Below, in pieces: positions 9,313 to 16,557 of a DNA stretch of 64,000 bases. How positions within the stretch are numbered: position 1 is the stretch's first letter; the number at the start of each line of letters is the position of its first letter. The notes under the pieces are model-generated. The model was not told the origin of the DNA. It made no database searches and worked only from the letters and a program-made list of their open reading frames with translations. The position numbers and the translations under genes were made by a program. Source of the DNA: Congregibacter variabilis (GTDB lineage: Bacteria > Pseudomonadota > Gammaproteobacteria > Pseudomonadales > Halieaceae); assembly GCF_045689235.1 (NCBI RefSeq), contig NZ_CP136864.1, forward strand, positions 3,867,144 through 3,931,143, written 5' to 3'.

Positions 9313-10689
9313 TTGCTAGCCAAGCAGTCGAAGCCCTTATTGGCCGGCCTAATCTCGCGCGTCGCGGATCTTGCTCTGACGCTTGATGAGGCTGGCACAA
9401 TTCTCGAGGTTGAGTCCTGGAGTACGGAGTTGCCCGAAGATCTGGCGGATCTTTGGGTGGGATCTATGCTGTCCGACACGCTTGCACCTGGCGGTGAGGA
9501 TCGCGCAAGCTTTGCGCTAGCGGAGGGTGCGCAGGGCTCGGGGCAGCGAGTGGATCTGGTGCATCGCCTGGAGGACAGTCCTGAGGGCTTGCCGGTGCAG
9601 TATCAGGTGATGGCAGGAGAGGCTGGTCAGGTGTTGTTTGTAGGCCATGATCTGCGCTCAGATGTCAGTCTTCGCCAGCAATTAGTTAATGCGCAGCAGG
9701 CTCTTGAGCAGGACTACTGGCGTCTTCGTCAGGTAGAGACCCGTTATCGACGGCTCTTTGACATGGTGACTGATGCGGTGCTCGTACTTGATGCATTGAG
9801 CTTTCGTGTACTGGAGGCTAATCCTCGCGCTATTGAGTTGCTTGCGGGAAGCGATAAAGGGCTCATTGGTAAGGTGTTTCCCCGGGGGATGAATGTCGAG
9901 TCAGGGCGTGCTGTGCAGGAGTTGCTGGCCGAGATAAGGACAGTGGGTCGCTCCCAGCAACATAATCTTCTACTTGCTGATGGTGAGACTCGCGTCGATG
10001 TTTCTGCCAGTTTCTTACGGCAAGCTGGCGAAGAGCGCTTTCTTCTGCGAATGGGTACTCGCCAGGCGGTAGTCCAAAAGTTGGACGCAACGGGGGTTTA
10101 CCTGCAGGAGTTGGTGCGTAGCGCTCCGGATGCTGTGGTGCTTACGGATGTCGATGGGCGGATCATGGCTGTTAACAATAGCTTTCTGGAGTTGGCTCAG
10201 TTGGTTGCCCAGGAGCAGGTAATTGGTCATTCGGCTGATCGATGGCTGGGGCGCAGCGGTGTTGACCTCAGTGTGCTGTTATCAAACCTGCGCGATAAGT
10301 CAGTGGTTAAGCTGTTTTCTTCAACGTTGATGCCCCAGGCTGGTAGCCCTGCGGAAGTCGAGATTTCGGCCTGTCGTCTGGAGGAGCCCGGTGGTGCTGC
10401 TTATGCATTATTTATCCGTGATGTAGAGCGGAGGGTTGCTAGAGATCATCCCGTGTCTGCGAAGCTACCAAGTTCTATAGAGCAGGTGACTCAGCGCGTC
10501 GGCCGTGTGCCACTAAAAGAGCTCGTACGGGAGTCTACGGATCTCATTGAGGCGCTGTGTATCGAAACGGCGCTGGAGGTGACGCAGGACAACCGGGCCT
10601 CTGCTGCCGAACTGTTGGGCCTTTCTCGTCAGTCTCTCTATGCGAAATTACGTCGCTTCAATATTGGCGGGGACGCGGACACCGATTAG
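9313..10689 (+). CDS. ppsR: Transcriptional repressor PpsR/CrtJ of photosynthesis genes
   Basis: This 458-residue protein carries PAS-like regions (about residues 15-115, 140-250 and 262-370), coiled-coil-prone linkers (for example 119-147) and a C-terminal Fis-type helix-turn-helix (AAELLGLSRQSLYAKLRRF, 431-449). That is the PpsR/CrtJ architecture. PpsR represses bch, crt and puc genes under oxygen through TGT-N12-ACA palindromes, several of which are present in this window. Only two cysteines exist, C354 and C416. C416 (EALCIETA) seems to match the cysteine just before the HTH of Rhodobacter PpsR/CrtJ; the second redox cysteine of those proteins, between the PAS domains, is missing. The start is TTG at 9313 with GGAA eight bases upstream; no ATG or GTG occurs between it and the upstream in-frame stop (TAA at 9235), so TTG is likely real. 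Confidence 0.95.
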   Translation: MLAKQSKPLLAGLISRVADLALTLDEAGTILEVESWSTELPEDLADLWVGSMLSDTLAPGGEDRASFALAEGAQGSGQRVDLVHRLEDSPEGLPVQYQVMAGEAGQVLFVGHDLRSDVSLRQQLVNAQQALEQDYWRLRQVETRYRRLFDMVTDAVLVLDALSFRVLEANPRAIELLAGSDKGLIGKVFPRGMNVESGRAVQELLAEIRTVGRSQQHNLLLADGETRVDVSASFLRQAGEERFLLRMGTRQAVVQKLDATGVYLQELVRSAPDAVVLTDVDGRIMAVNNSFLELAQLVAQEQVIGHSADRWLGRSGVDLSVLLSNLRDKSVVKLFSSTLMPQAGSPAEVEISACRLEEPGGAAYALFIRDVERRVARDHPVSAKLPSSIEQVTQRVGRVPLKELVRESTDLIEALCIETALEVTQDNRASAAELLGLSRQSLYAKLRRFNIGGDADTD

Positions 10690-10800
10690 GTTCGGCTGCT
10701 CTGGCCTCTTTCCCTGGCGGTAGGGCGTATTCCCCTCACGGCTCATGTAATACGCGGGTAGAGTCGTGCAGCCGAGCGGCCGATTTTTAATTTTACTGAT
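10690..10800 (+). other. Nested inverted repeats downstream of ppsR (possible terminator or structured RNA)
   Basis: Directly after the ppsR stop, TCGGCTGC (10692-10699) is the exact complement of GCAGCCGA (10768-10775), and inside it GCGTATT pairs with AATACGC around a loop of about 17 bases. The outer arm is followed by a T-rich stretch (10784-10795). The arrangement could end the ppsR transcript and so insulate it from bchG, or form a small structured RNA. It is not a compact classical terminator, so the function is uncertain. No reading frame here is convincing. Confidence 0.4.
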
Positions 10801-10848
10801 CACTATGCTGACTGCGAGGAAATACACGTCGCAGCGGGCACAAATAAG

Positions 10849-10892
10849 CGTCAATTAAAATTGACACTATAAAGTGACAGTTCTATATTACA
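10849..10892. promoter_or_regulatory. Pair of PpsR-like palindromes at the bchG promoter
   Basis: The first site (10849-10866, CGT-N12-ACA) contains the perfect inverted repeat TCAATT-AA-AATTGA and misses the consensus by one base. A second, weaker site with the same spacing (TGA-N12-ACA) occupies 10875-10892, leaving an 8-base gap. Two sites about 8 bases apart is the arrangement known for cooperative CrtJ/PpsR binding at the Rhodobacter bchC promoter. Site one overlaps the -35 box and site two the -10 box of the bchG promoter. Confidence 0.55.
10861..10889 (+). promoter_or_regulatory. Strong sigma70-type promoter of bchG, abutting the start codon
   Basis: TTGACA (10861-10866), a 17-base spacer and TATATT (10884-10889) form a near-consensus promoter. 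The -10 box ends only 7 bases before the bchG ATG at 10897, so transcription is predicted to start at or within a base or so of the start codon. No ribosome binding site is seen in the bases before the ATG, which agrees with a leaderless mRNA. Confidence 0.65.
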
Positions 10893-10896
10893 GTCC

Positions 10897-11811
10897 ATGC
10901 AACCTGTTGATCTCACCCCATCAAGTCGTGCTCTACCCGAGCCTCGAGCGCTTGTACAACTGCTTAAACCGATAACCTGGTTTCCACCCATGTGGGCCTT
11001 TGTTTGCGGCGCGATTTCGTCCGGACAGTCCCTGGGTGATCGTCCCGGACTCGTAGTGGCCGGTGTCGTACTGGCTGGTCCCCTGGTGTGTGGTGGAAGC
11101 CAGATCGTCAACGACTGGTTTGATCGCCATGTAGACGCAATTAACGAGCCGAATCGCCCGATTCCATCCGGGCGTGTTCCCGGGCAGTGGGGTCTTTATT
11201 ACGCCATAGCCTGGTCCTTGCTGGCGCTGGGTTTCAGTGCGGCTTTGGGTATCTGGGTGTTTGGAGCAACGCTGGTGGGCTTGTTTTTAGCCTGGGCCTA
11301 CAGCGCGCCACCGCTGCGATTAAAGCTCAATGGCTGGTATGGAAACCTCGCAGTGGGAGTGAGCTATGAGGGGCTTGCGTGGATTACCGGTGCCGCAGTA
11401 ATGCTTGGCGGCGTGATGCCATCCTCAGAGATCCTTGTACTAGCGGGCCTCTATAGTCTTGGGGCGCATGGAATCATGACGCTCAATGATTTTAAGTCTA
11501 TAGAGGGCGATCGACGTATTGGAATTCGATCGCTCCCGGCAGTTCTTGGGGCCGATCGAGCGGCCCGGCTTGCCTGCGTCGTCATGGCCGTGCCCCAGAT
11601 TCTGGTGATCGCGATGTTGCTTGTCTGGGGTCACCCCGGGGCCGCTTTGGGGATTGCTTTGTCTCTTCTGTTGCAGGCTTTGGCGATGGCTAAGATGCTT
11701 AAGGATCCTCTGGGGCTGGCTCCCTGGTACAACGGCACAGGCGTCACGCTGTATGTGTTGGGCATGATGCTTAGCGCTTTCGCGATCCGTGGAGCAGTGA
11801 CCTGGCTATGA
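10897..11811 (+). CDS. bchG: Bacteriochlorophyll synthase BchG
   Basis: BchG (304 aa) is a UbiA-family membrane prenyltransferase that esterifies bacteriochlorophyllide a with geranylgeranyl or phytyl diphosphate. The first Asp-rich motif is NDWFDRHVDAINEPNRPIPS (about residues 71-90) and the second is LNDFKSIEGDRR near residue 195; both coordinate Mg-diphosphate in the family. Several hydrophobic helices separate them. The gene overlaps the following PucC-family gene by 4 bp (ATGA at 11808). It is driven by the promoter at 10861-10889 and possibly lacks a leader. The ATG at 10897 places the conserved start of the domain (LVQLLKPITWFPPMW) near residue 22, as expected. Confidence 0.96.
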   Translation: MQPVDLTPSSRALPEPRALVQLLKPITWFPPMWAFVCGAISSGQSLGDRPGLVVAGVVLAGPLVCGGSQIVNDWFDRHVDAINEPNRPIPSGRVPGQWGLYYAIAWSLLALGFSAALGIWVFGATLVGLFLAWAYSAPPLRLKLNGWYGNLAVGVSYEGLAWITGAAVMLGGVMPSSEILVLAGLYSLGAHGIMTLNDFKSIEGDRRIGIRSLPAVLGADRAARLACVVMAVPQILVIAMLLVWGHPGAALGIALSLLLQALAMAKMLKDPLGLAPWYNGTGVTLYVLGMMLSAFAIRGAVTWL

Positions 11812-13169
11812 CGTTGGCGGCGGGACTTAGTTGGATAGGGATTGTGCGCTTGGGGCTGGTGCAAACCAGTTTGGGAGCCATTATTGTTTTGACGACAACT
11901 GTGATTAATCGAGTCATGGTCGTAGAACTTGCTCTGCCGGCCATGCTTCCGGGCATTCTGGTGGGAGTTCATCATGCGGTACAGATGTCGCGACCCCGCT
12001 TTGGTCATGGTTCGGACGTAGGAGGGCGCACAACCGGCTGGATTATTGGAGGTATGATTGTGCTCGCCTTGGGTGGTATCGCAGCTGCCCTGGGAACCGT
12101 ATTGGTGTCTACGAATATGTTCTGGGGTCTGATTGTGTCGACCCTCGCCTTTGTTGCCATTGGTCTTGGTGCCAGCGCTGCGGGCACCTCAACGCTGGTG
12201 ACCCTTGCTAAGCATGTAGCTCCGCACCGAAAAGCCGCGGCGGCCACAATTGTTTGGATCATGATGATCGCTGGCTTTGCCATTACTGCCGGAGTAGCGG
12301 GAAGTTTTCTTGACCCGTTTACGCCTCTGCGGCTTGTGATGGTCACCGCCAGCGTATCAGCGATTGCTGTGACGCTCACGTTGGTGTCCGTGTTCAGGCT
12401 GGAGCCGAAAGGCACGCTGAGCGCGGCCAACCGAGAAGCCTTGCGTGCTCGGCGCGGGAGCTTTTCTCAGGCCCTTCGAGAGGTTTGGCAGGAGCCTGAT
12501 GCCAGGCGTTTTACTATTTTTGTGTTTGTTTCCATGCTCGCCTACAGCGCCCAGGATCTGATCCTGGAGCCTTACGCTGGCATTGTGTTTTCCATGACTC
12601 CCGGAGAGTCAACATCATTGTCGGGTTTGCAGCACAGTGGGGTTCTGTTGGGAATGATCCTTGTGGCAGCCACAACTTTGATTCGTAAAAACGCCAGTTC
12701 AGCAGTACTGAGGCGTTGGACAATTGGGGGGTGCCTGGCGTCGGCGCTCTCACTTGCGGCTATCGCCAGCGGGGCTGCCTTTCCGCAAACCTGGCCTCTT
12801 GGCGGCAATGTGTTTGTTCTGGGTGTGTCTAACGGCGCGTTTGCCGTTGCAGCTATCGCATCGATGATGAGTTTGGCTAGTGCGGGGCAAAAAGAGGGCG
12901 CCGAGGGTTTGCGAATGGGGCTTTGGGGCGCTTCTCAGGCCATCGCTTTTGCGGTAGGCGGGTTTCTTGGCGCCCTGGCGATTGATGTCAGTCGCCTCTT
13001 TATTGCCGAGCCGGCGGTTGCCTATAGCTTTGTCTTTAGTCTTGAGGCGGTGATGTTTGTTGTTGCCGCAGGTATCGGTATGCGCTTGCGTCCTACCGAA
13101 TCTTCTTATCAGCGTACAGCGCCCAGTTTTGGCGAGATCGCTATGGTGGAGGTGCTCGATGCACGCTGA
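11808..13169 (+). CDS. PucC-family MFS protein between bchG and bchP
   Basis: This 453-residue, very hydrophobic protein belongs to the BCD/PucC branch of the major facilitator superfamily: IVRLGLVQTSLGAIIVLTTT and INRVMVVELALPAMLPG near the N-terminus, followed by a typical about 12-helix pattern. A homologue sits between bchG and bchP in many proteobacterial photosynthesis clusters (ORF428 or 'bch2'). It may carry or hand over pigment, but a direct activity is not established. It overlaps bchG by 4 bp and bchP by 11 bp, so the three are almost certainly co-translated. It is distinct from lhaA at the left edge, so the window holds two members of this family. Confidence 0.9.
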   Translation: MTLAAGLSWIGIVRLGLVQTSLGAIIVLTTTVINRVMVVELALPAMLPGILVGVHHAVQMSRPRFGHGSDVGGRTTGWIIGGMIVLALGGIAAALGTVLVSTNMFWGLIVSTLAFVAIGLGASAAGTSTLVTLAKHVAPHRKAAAATIVWIMMIAGFAITAGVAGSFLDPFTPLRLVMVTASVSAIAVTLTLVSVFRLEPKGTLSAANREALRARRGSFSQALREVWQEPDARRFTIFVFVSMLAYSAQDLILEPYAGIVFSMTPGESTSLSGLQHSGVLLGMILVAATTLIRKNASSAVLRRWTIGGCLASALSLAAIASGAAFPQTWPLGGNVFVLGVSNGAFAVAAIASMMSLASAGQKEGAEGLRMGLWGASQAIAFAVGGFLGALAIDVSRLFIAEPAVAYSFVFSLEAVMFVVAAGIGMRLRPTESSYQRTAPSFGEIAMVEVLDAR

Positions 13170-14373
13170 AACTGAAACAACAGGTATTCCTGAGTATGAC
13201 GTGGTGGTGGTGGGAGGTGGTCCTGCGGGAGCTACCGCTGCATACGATCTTACAAAATCGGGTCGAAAGGTGCTTCTTATTGAGCGTGGCTTCCGCATCA
13301 AACCCTGTGGAGGGGCTATTCCGCCTAGAGCTGTAGAGCAGTTCAATATTCCCTCAGAACAAATTGTCGCCAGGATCCGTTCGGCAAGAATGATTTCGCC
13401 CGCGGATCAGCGCGTCGATATGCCCGTGGGAGACACTTATGTAGCCATGGTTGATCGCGACAAGTTCGATCCTTTTTTGCGCGAGCGCGCCGTGGCAGCG
13501 GGTGCCACGTTGCAAATCGGCGCTTATAAGTCTCTGGTTTATCAGGAGGACGGACGGGTTCGTTTGCGTTACCTGGATAAATCCGGCAGTGGTGGTGAGC
13601 ATGAGGTCGTTGCCAGCGCCGTGATCGGCGCTGATGGTGCAAAGTCCCGAGTGGGTGCTCAGTGCATACCCGGAGGAGATAAGCTCAAATGCGTGTTTGC
13701 CTACCATGAGATAGTAGAGGCACCGCAGAAGGAGCAGGGAGCTGACTACGACGAAGCGCGCTGCGACGTATGGTATCAGGGGCGGCTATCTCCCGATTTT
13801 TACGCGTGGGTGTTCCCCCATGGTAAGCATGCGAGTATTGGCACTGGTAGCGCGCAAAAGAATTACTCTGCGACGGCGGCGGTTGAGGCGCTGCGTAAGG
13901 ACGTAGGGCTTGATACGGCAAAGACAATCCGTCGTGAAGGTGCTCCTATTCCCATGAAGCCGCTCAAACGCTGGGATGATGGGCGAGCCGTACTCCTTGC
14001 TGGAGATTCGGCAGGAGTCGTGGCGCCGGCAAGTGGAGAGGGCATTTACTATGCCCTGTTGGGTGGCCGTTTGGCTGCAGAGGCGATCAATGAGTTTCTT
14101 GTAAACCGAAATCCCGCTGCCTTAAAGCTCGCTCGAAAGCGGTTTATGAAACTACACGGAAAAGTGTTTTTCGTGTTGGGACTCTTGCAGCGCTTCTGGT
14201 ACGGAAGCGATAAGCGCCGCGAAAAGTTTGTCAAGATGTGCCGCGATCCGGATATCCAATATCTCACCTGGCAGTCGTACACGCAAAAAGAACTGGTGCG
14301 TGAACGTCCCACAGCACATGTGAAAATATTCTTCAAAGACTTGGCAGAGCTGCTGGGTTTGGCGAGAGCGTAA
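13159..14373 (+). CDS. bchP: Geranylgeranyl bacteriochlorophyll reductase BchP
   Basis: BchP (404 aa from this start) reduces the geranylgeranyl tail of bacteriochlorophyll to phytyl. The N-terminal dinucleotide-binding motif VVVVGGGPAGATAAY and ...LLIERG (about residues 12-45) and the second FAD motif LLAGDSAGVVAPASGEG (around residue 280-295) are clear. The open frame extends 34 codons upstream to 13057, but the ATG at 13159 is preceded by a GGAGGT ribosome binding site at 13148-13153 and gives the usual N-terminus. It overlaps the upstream PucC-family gene by 11 bp. A small membrane protein gene follows after 28 bases; the idi gene found in this position in some clusters is absent. Confidence 0.96.
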   Translation: MHAETETTGIPEYDVVVVGGGPAGATAAYDLTKSGRKVLLIERGFRIKPCGGAIPPRAVEQFNIPSEQIVARIRSARMISPADQRVDMPVGDTYVAMVDRDKFDPFLRERAVAAGATLQIGAYKSLVYQEDGRVRLRYLDKSGSGGEHEVVASAVIGADGAKSRVGAQCIPGGDKLKCVFAYHEIVEAPQKEQGADYDEARCDVWYQGRLSPDFYAWVFPHGKHASIGTGSAQKNYSATAAVEALRKDVGLDTAKTIRREGAPIPMKPLKRWDDGRAVLLAGDSAGVVAPASGEGIYYALLGGRLAAEAINEFLVNRNPAALKLARKRFMKLHGKVFFVLGLLQRFWYGSDKRREKFVKMCRDPDIQYLTWQSYTQKELVRERPTAHVKIFFKDLAELLGLARA

Positions 14374-14401
14374 CCGGGGAATCGATCTCCGGTTCAATCC
14401 A

Positions 14402-14674
14402 ATGCACGACTTAAGGGCGTTTCTTGTGGGTGGGCATGCTGCTGAGCTGATAGTGGCTTTGGTGTGCTGCGAACTGGCGTTTCTGTGGTTCAGGTTTCGT
14501 TATCGCGCCGGGGCACACCCCAGGCAGTGGTTATCTCCATTGCTGGCAGGAGCGGCGCTGGTGGTCGCTTTACGCTTGTCCCAATCCGGTGCTCCAGAGG
14601 AACTGCTTGGCTTGGCCCTCGCGGTAGCTGGTCTTGCGCACCTTATGGGCTATCGTCAGCGCTGGTACGGCTGA
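14402..14674 (+). CDS. Small membrane protein of unknown function downstream of bchP
   Basis: This 90-residue protein is not recognised. It is predicted to have about three hydrophobic segments (roughly residues 12-33, 43-59 and 64-82), with a basic stretch RFRYRAGAHPRQW between the first two and a basic C-terminus (GYRQRWYG). It starts 28 bases after bchP in the same direction, and a small hairpin-capable sequence (14373-14393, 8-bp arms) lies between them without a T-run. It ends 28 bases before the acsF stop from the other side. Position suggests co-transcription with bchG-bchP and perhaps a role in pigment or photosystem assembly, but that is inference from location only. Confidence 0.65.
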   Translation: MHDLRAFLVGGHAAELIVALVCCELAFLWFRFRYRAGAHPRQWLSPLLAGAALVVALRLSQSGAPEELLGLALAVAGLAHLMGYRQRWYG

Positions 14675-14702
14675 TACCGCACGCTGCGCTGCTTTTGACT
14701 GC

Positions 14703-15767
14703 TTACCACACAGGTTCCATGCGGTAGTCTTCGGGAAGTTCGTGGTGTGTGACTGGAAGACAGTAGAGCCGCGCAAATGCGAGCCCTGCAGCTGCCCCCA
14801 AAGCAATTCTGTGAAGGCCGCCGACAATGCCGCCACGTTCCTTGGCGGCAGTCGCCTTTGCGCTGATGTCCCGCAGTCGCTCCAGACCCCGCCGGAACCT
14901 TGGGTCGTTGGTGTCTACCGAAAACGGGAACACTTGTTGCGTAATGGCTGTGGTGATATCAAAAACACGAAAATCAAACTCTGTGGGGTCCATGCCCAGT
15001 GCTTCGTAAAGCTTGGGACGGTTGTGATCCCGTACGTACATGGTTGAGTAAACCGCAATAATAAAGAAACGTATCCATAGCTTGTTATGGCCTTTCAGTA
15101 GCTCAGGTTGAGCGCGCATCATTAATGCGAAAGACTCGCCGTGACGAAACTCATCATTGCACCATTCCAGAAACCAGTTAAATATTGGATGGAAGCGTTG
15201 CTCCGGATGTTTTTCCAGATGACGGTAAATAGTGATATAGCGCGCGTAACCGATTTTTTCTGAAAGATAGGTGGCGTAGTAAATGAACTTTGGCCGGAAG
15301 TAGGTGTAATCCTTCTGACGCTTTAAAAAGCCCAGGTCTACGGCTACGCCTAATTGCTTGAGAGCTTTGTTGATGAATCCTGCATGACGCGATTCGTCTC
15401 GAGCCATGTAACCCATGAGATCGGCTATTTGCGGGTTGTCGATGTTCTTTTTGATCTCCTGATAAAGAACACAGCCAGAATATTCGGCCGTAATAGAGCT
15501 GGTGAGGAAATCAATGAATTCTTCGTGGAGTTCGGGGTCGCTGGTAAGAGTTGTGGCGTCGTAGTCGAACTCCTGGCGAAAGTGGCCTCGATTTCGATCT
15601 TCTTTGTACTCAGCCATCATGTCGTCCCATTGCTGGCGTACGGGCTCTACATTGATTTTGCCGACCGAGTCATAGTCAGTGCGATAGAAGCGAGGGGCTA
15701 GCAGTTCGCTGCGCACGGCCCGTTCAGTGGTGTCGTTGATTTTGGCGGATTGCATGGGTGCGTTCAT
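14703..15767 (-). CDS. acsF: Aerobic Mg-protoporphyrin IX monomethyl ester oxidative cyclase AcsF
   Basis: AcsF (354 aa) is the diiron oxygenase that builds the isocyclic ring E using O2. Diiron ligand motifs are seen in ITAEYSGCVLYQE and MARDESRHAGF (about residues 96-140), and again in LEWCNDEFRHGESF (around 205). The frame is open to an earlier ATG at 15827. That start would lie upstream of, or at, the likely transcription start (the -35 box is 15833-15838) and would add an atypical 20 residues. The ATG at 15767 gives the family-like N-terminus and has GAGA about 8 bases upstream. It is convergent with the small membrane protein gene and divergent from the BLUF gene. The oxygen requirement fits an aerobic phototroph. 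Confidence 0.95.
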   Translation of the reverse strand: MNAPMQSAKINDTTERAVRSELLAPRFYRTDYDSVGKINVEPVRQQWDDMMAEYKEDRNRGHFRQEFDYDATTLTSDPELHEEFIDFLTSSITAEYSGCVLYQEIKKNIDNPQIADLMGYMARDESRHAGFINKALKQLGVAVDLGFLKRQKDYTYFRPKFIYYATYLSEKIGYARYITIYRHLEKHPEQRFHPIFNWFLEWCNDEFRHGESFALMMRAQPELLKGHNKLWIRFFIIAVYSTMYVRDHNRPKLYEALGMDPTEFDFRVFDITTAITQQVFPFSVDTNDPRFRRGLERLRDISAKATAAKERGGIVGGLHRIALGAAAGLAFARLYCLPVTHHELPEDYRMEPVW

Positions 15768-15808
15768 CAGCGTTTCTCTCGCGTTACAGTAATTTATTAG
15801 CTGAGCAC

Positions 15809-15838
15809 TAGTTTGGTAGCCCGGCAAAAAAGTGTCAA
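15809..15838 (-). promoter_or_regulatory. Candidate acsF promoter (strong -35, weak -10)
   Basis: On the minus strand TTGACA (15833-15838) is perfect, but the hexamer 17 or 18 bases downstream (CAAACT or AAACTA) is poor. Such unbalanced promoters are common for genes needing an activator. The implied start near 15803 supports the acsF start codon at 15767 rather than 15827. Confidence 0.4.
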
Positions 15839-15875
15839 CTAAAATTGACTATTCATTTGTAAAGAATAGTTAACT
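15833..15875. promoter_or_regulatory. Tandem PpsR-like palindromes in the acsF/BLUF divergent promoter
   Basis: Two sites with PpsR spacing lie in tandem: 15833-15850 (TGT-N12-ACT, with internal TCAA...TTGA symmetry) and 15858-15875 (TGT-N12-ACT), separated by 7 bases. The left half of the first site, read on the minus strand, is a perfect TTGACA, the probable -35 of acsF. The second lies within the spacer of the candidate BLUF promoter. Paired sites with a 7-8 base gap are known from cooperative CrtJ/PpsR binding. Each site deviates from consensus at one conserved base. Confidence 0.6.
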
Positions 15876-15880
15876 ATACT
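15852..15880 (+). promoter_or_regulatory. Candidate promoter of the BLUF gene
   Basis: TTCATT (15852-15857), a 17-base spacer and TATACT (15875-15880) point toward the BLUF gene, giving a leader of about 115 bases. The -10 is good, the -35 weak. The second PpsR-like palindrome of this region occupies the spacer. Confidence 0.4.
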
Positions 15881-16002
15881 GCAACTCTCAAGGCCTTTCT
15901 TTATACTGCGCCGCTTCGCGCTTTTATGACGGTTTGTTGCGAGGGTGCTCGCTGCGGAGCAGTAAAAGTTATTAGCCAGCCCACATGTGTCGGGGAGGAC
16001 TT

Positions 16003-16488
16003 GTGGTAGATACACCCCGTACTTCTAATAAGGCGTCGCAAGGCGATGTCGGATCCTTGCAGGAATCTACTTTGTACAGTCTGGGCTATGTGAGTACTCA
16101 AACGCGGCCAATGAATAATGATGGCATGGTGGCGATTCTTGAGACGGCGCGCAGAAATAACACCGGTTTGGGTATCACTGGCGTTCTATTGCACCGTCAG
16201 GACTCTTTCTTTCAGGTATTGGAAGGAGGGCGTGAGGAAGTGAAGGCCATATTCGAAAAAATTCGCGTCGATAGTCGACATGAACGGGTTGAGGTGGTCA
16301 CCGAAGGCCCTATTCAAAGCCGCGAATACAATGACTGGCGTATGGCATTCATTGAGCTTGATGGCCAGGATTTTAGCGCCATGCCAGGCTTTTCGGATCT
16401 GATGCGAAATACGCCTGCTGCCCGGGAGTTTTTGCAGACGCTGTCGCGTACCAAAAAGCTGGCGCTTTTGTTCAGCGTGATGGATTGA
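16003..16488 (+). CDS. Stand-alone BLUF-domain blue-light photoreceptor
   Basis: This protein (161 aa from the GTG at 16003) is essentially one BLUF flavin-binding domain plus a short C-terminal tail. Key residues of the family are present: Tyr25 (LYSLGYVS), Asn53 (ARRNNTGLGITGVLL), Gln71 (FFQVLEGG), and the segment DWRMAF further on. I prefer GTG 16003, which has GGAGG (15994-15998) just upstream, over the ATG at 15985. No output domain such as the AppA haem/SCHIC domain, a GGDEF or an EAL domain follows, so it must act through a partner. Given its place next to acsF and the PpsR-type sites in front of it, the partner could be PpsR, but that is inference. A strong terminator follows. Confidence 0.92.
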   Translation: MVDTPRTSNKASQGDVGSLQESTLYSLGYVSTQTRPMNNDGMVAILETARRNNTGLGITGVLLHRQDSFFQVLEGGREEVKAIFEKIRVDSRHERVEVVTEGPIQSREYNDWRMAFIELDGQDFSAMPGFSDLMRNTPAAREFLQTLSRTKKLALLFSVMD

Positions 16489-16527
16489 TGGGCGAATCTA
16501 TTTAACGCTGCGCTTTAGGCGGCAAAG

Positions 16528-16557
16528 AAAAAAGCCGCTCTCGAGAGCGGCTTTTTT
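16528..16557. terminator. Strong bidirectional intrinsic terminator
   Basis: A perfect 13-bp inverted repeat (arms 16528-16540 and 16545-16557, core GCCGCTC/GAGCGGC) with a TCGA loop is flanked by A-run and T-run on the two sides. It can therefore terminate both the BLUF transcript (plus) and that of the large lipoprotein gene (minus, stop at 16631). It also marks the edge of the photosynthesis gene region. Confidence 0.9.

Noticed and set aside
10648..11130. Minus-strand open frames across the ppsR-bchG gap and bchG start
   Set aside because: They overlap the promoter, operators and bchG, and have no recognisable protein features or ribosome binding sites.
15768..15827. Twenty-codon N-terminal extension of AcsF
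   Set aside because: The extended start would lie at or upstream of the probable transcription start and adds a sequence not typical of AcsF.
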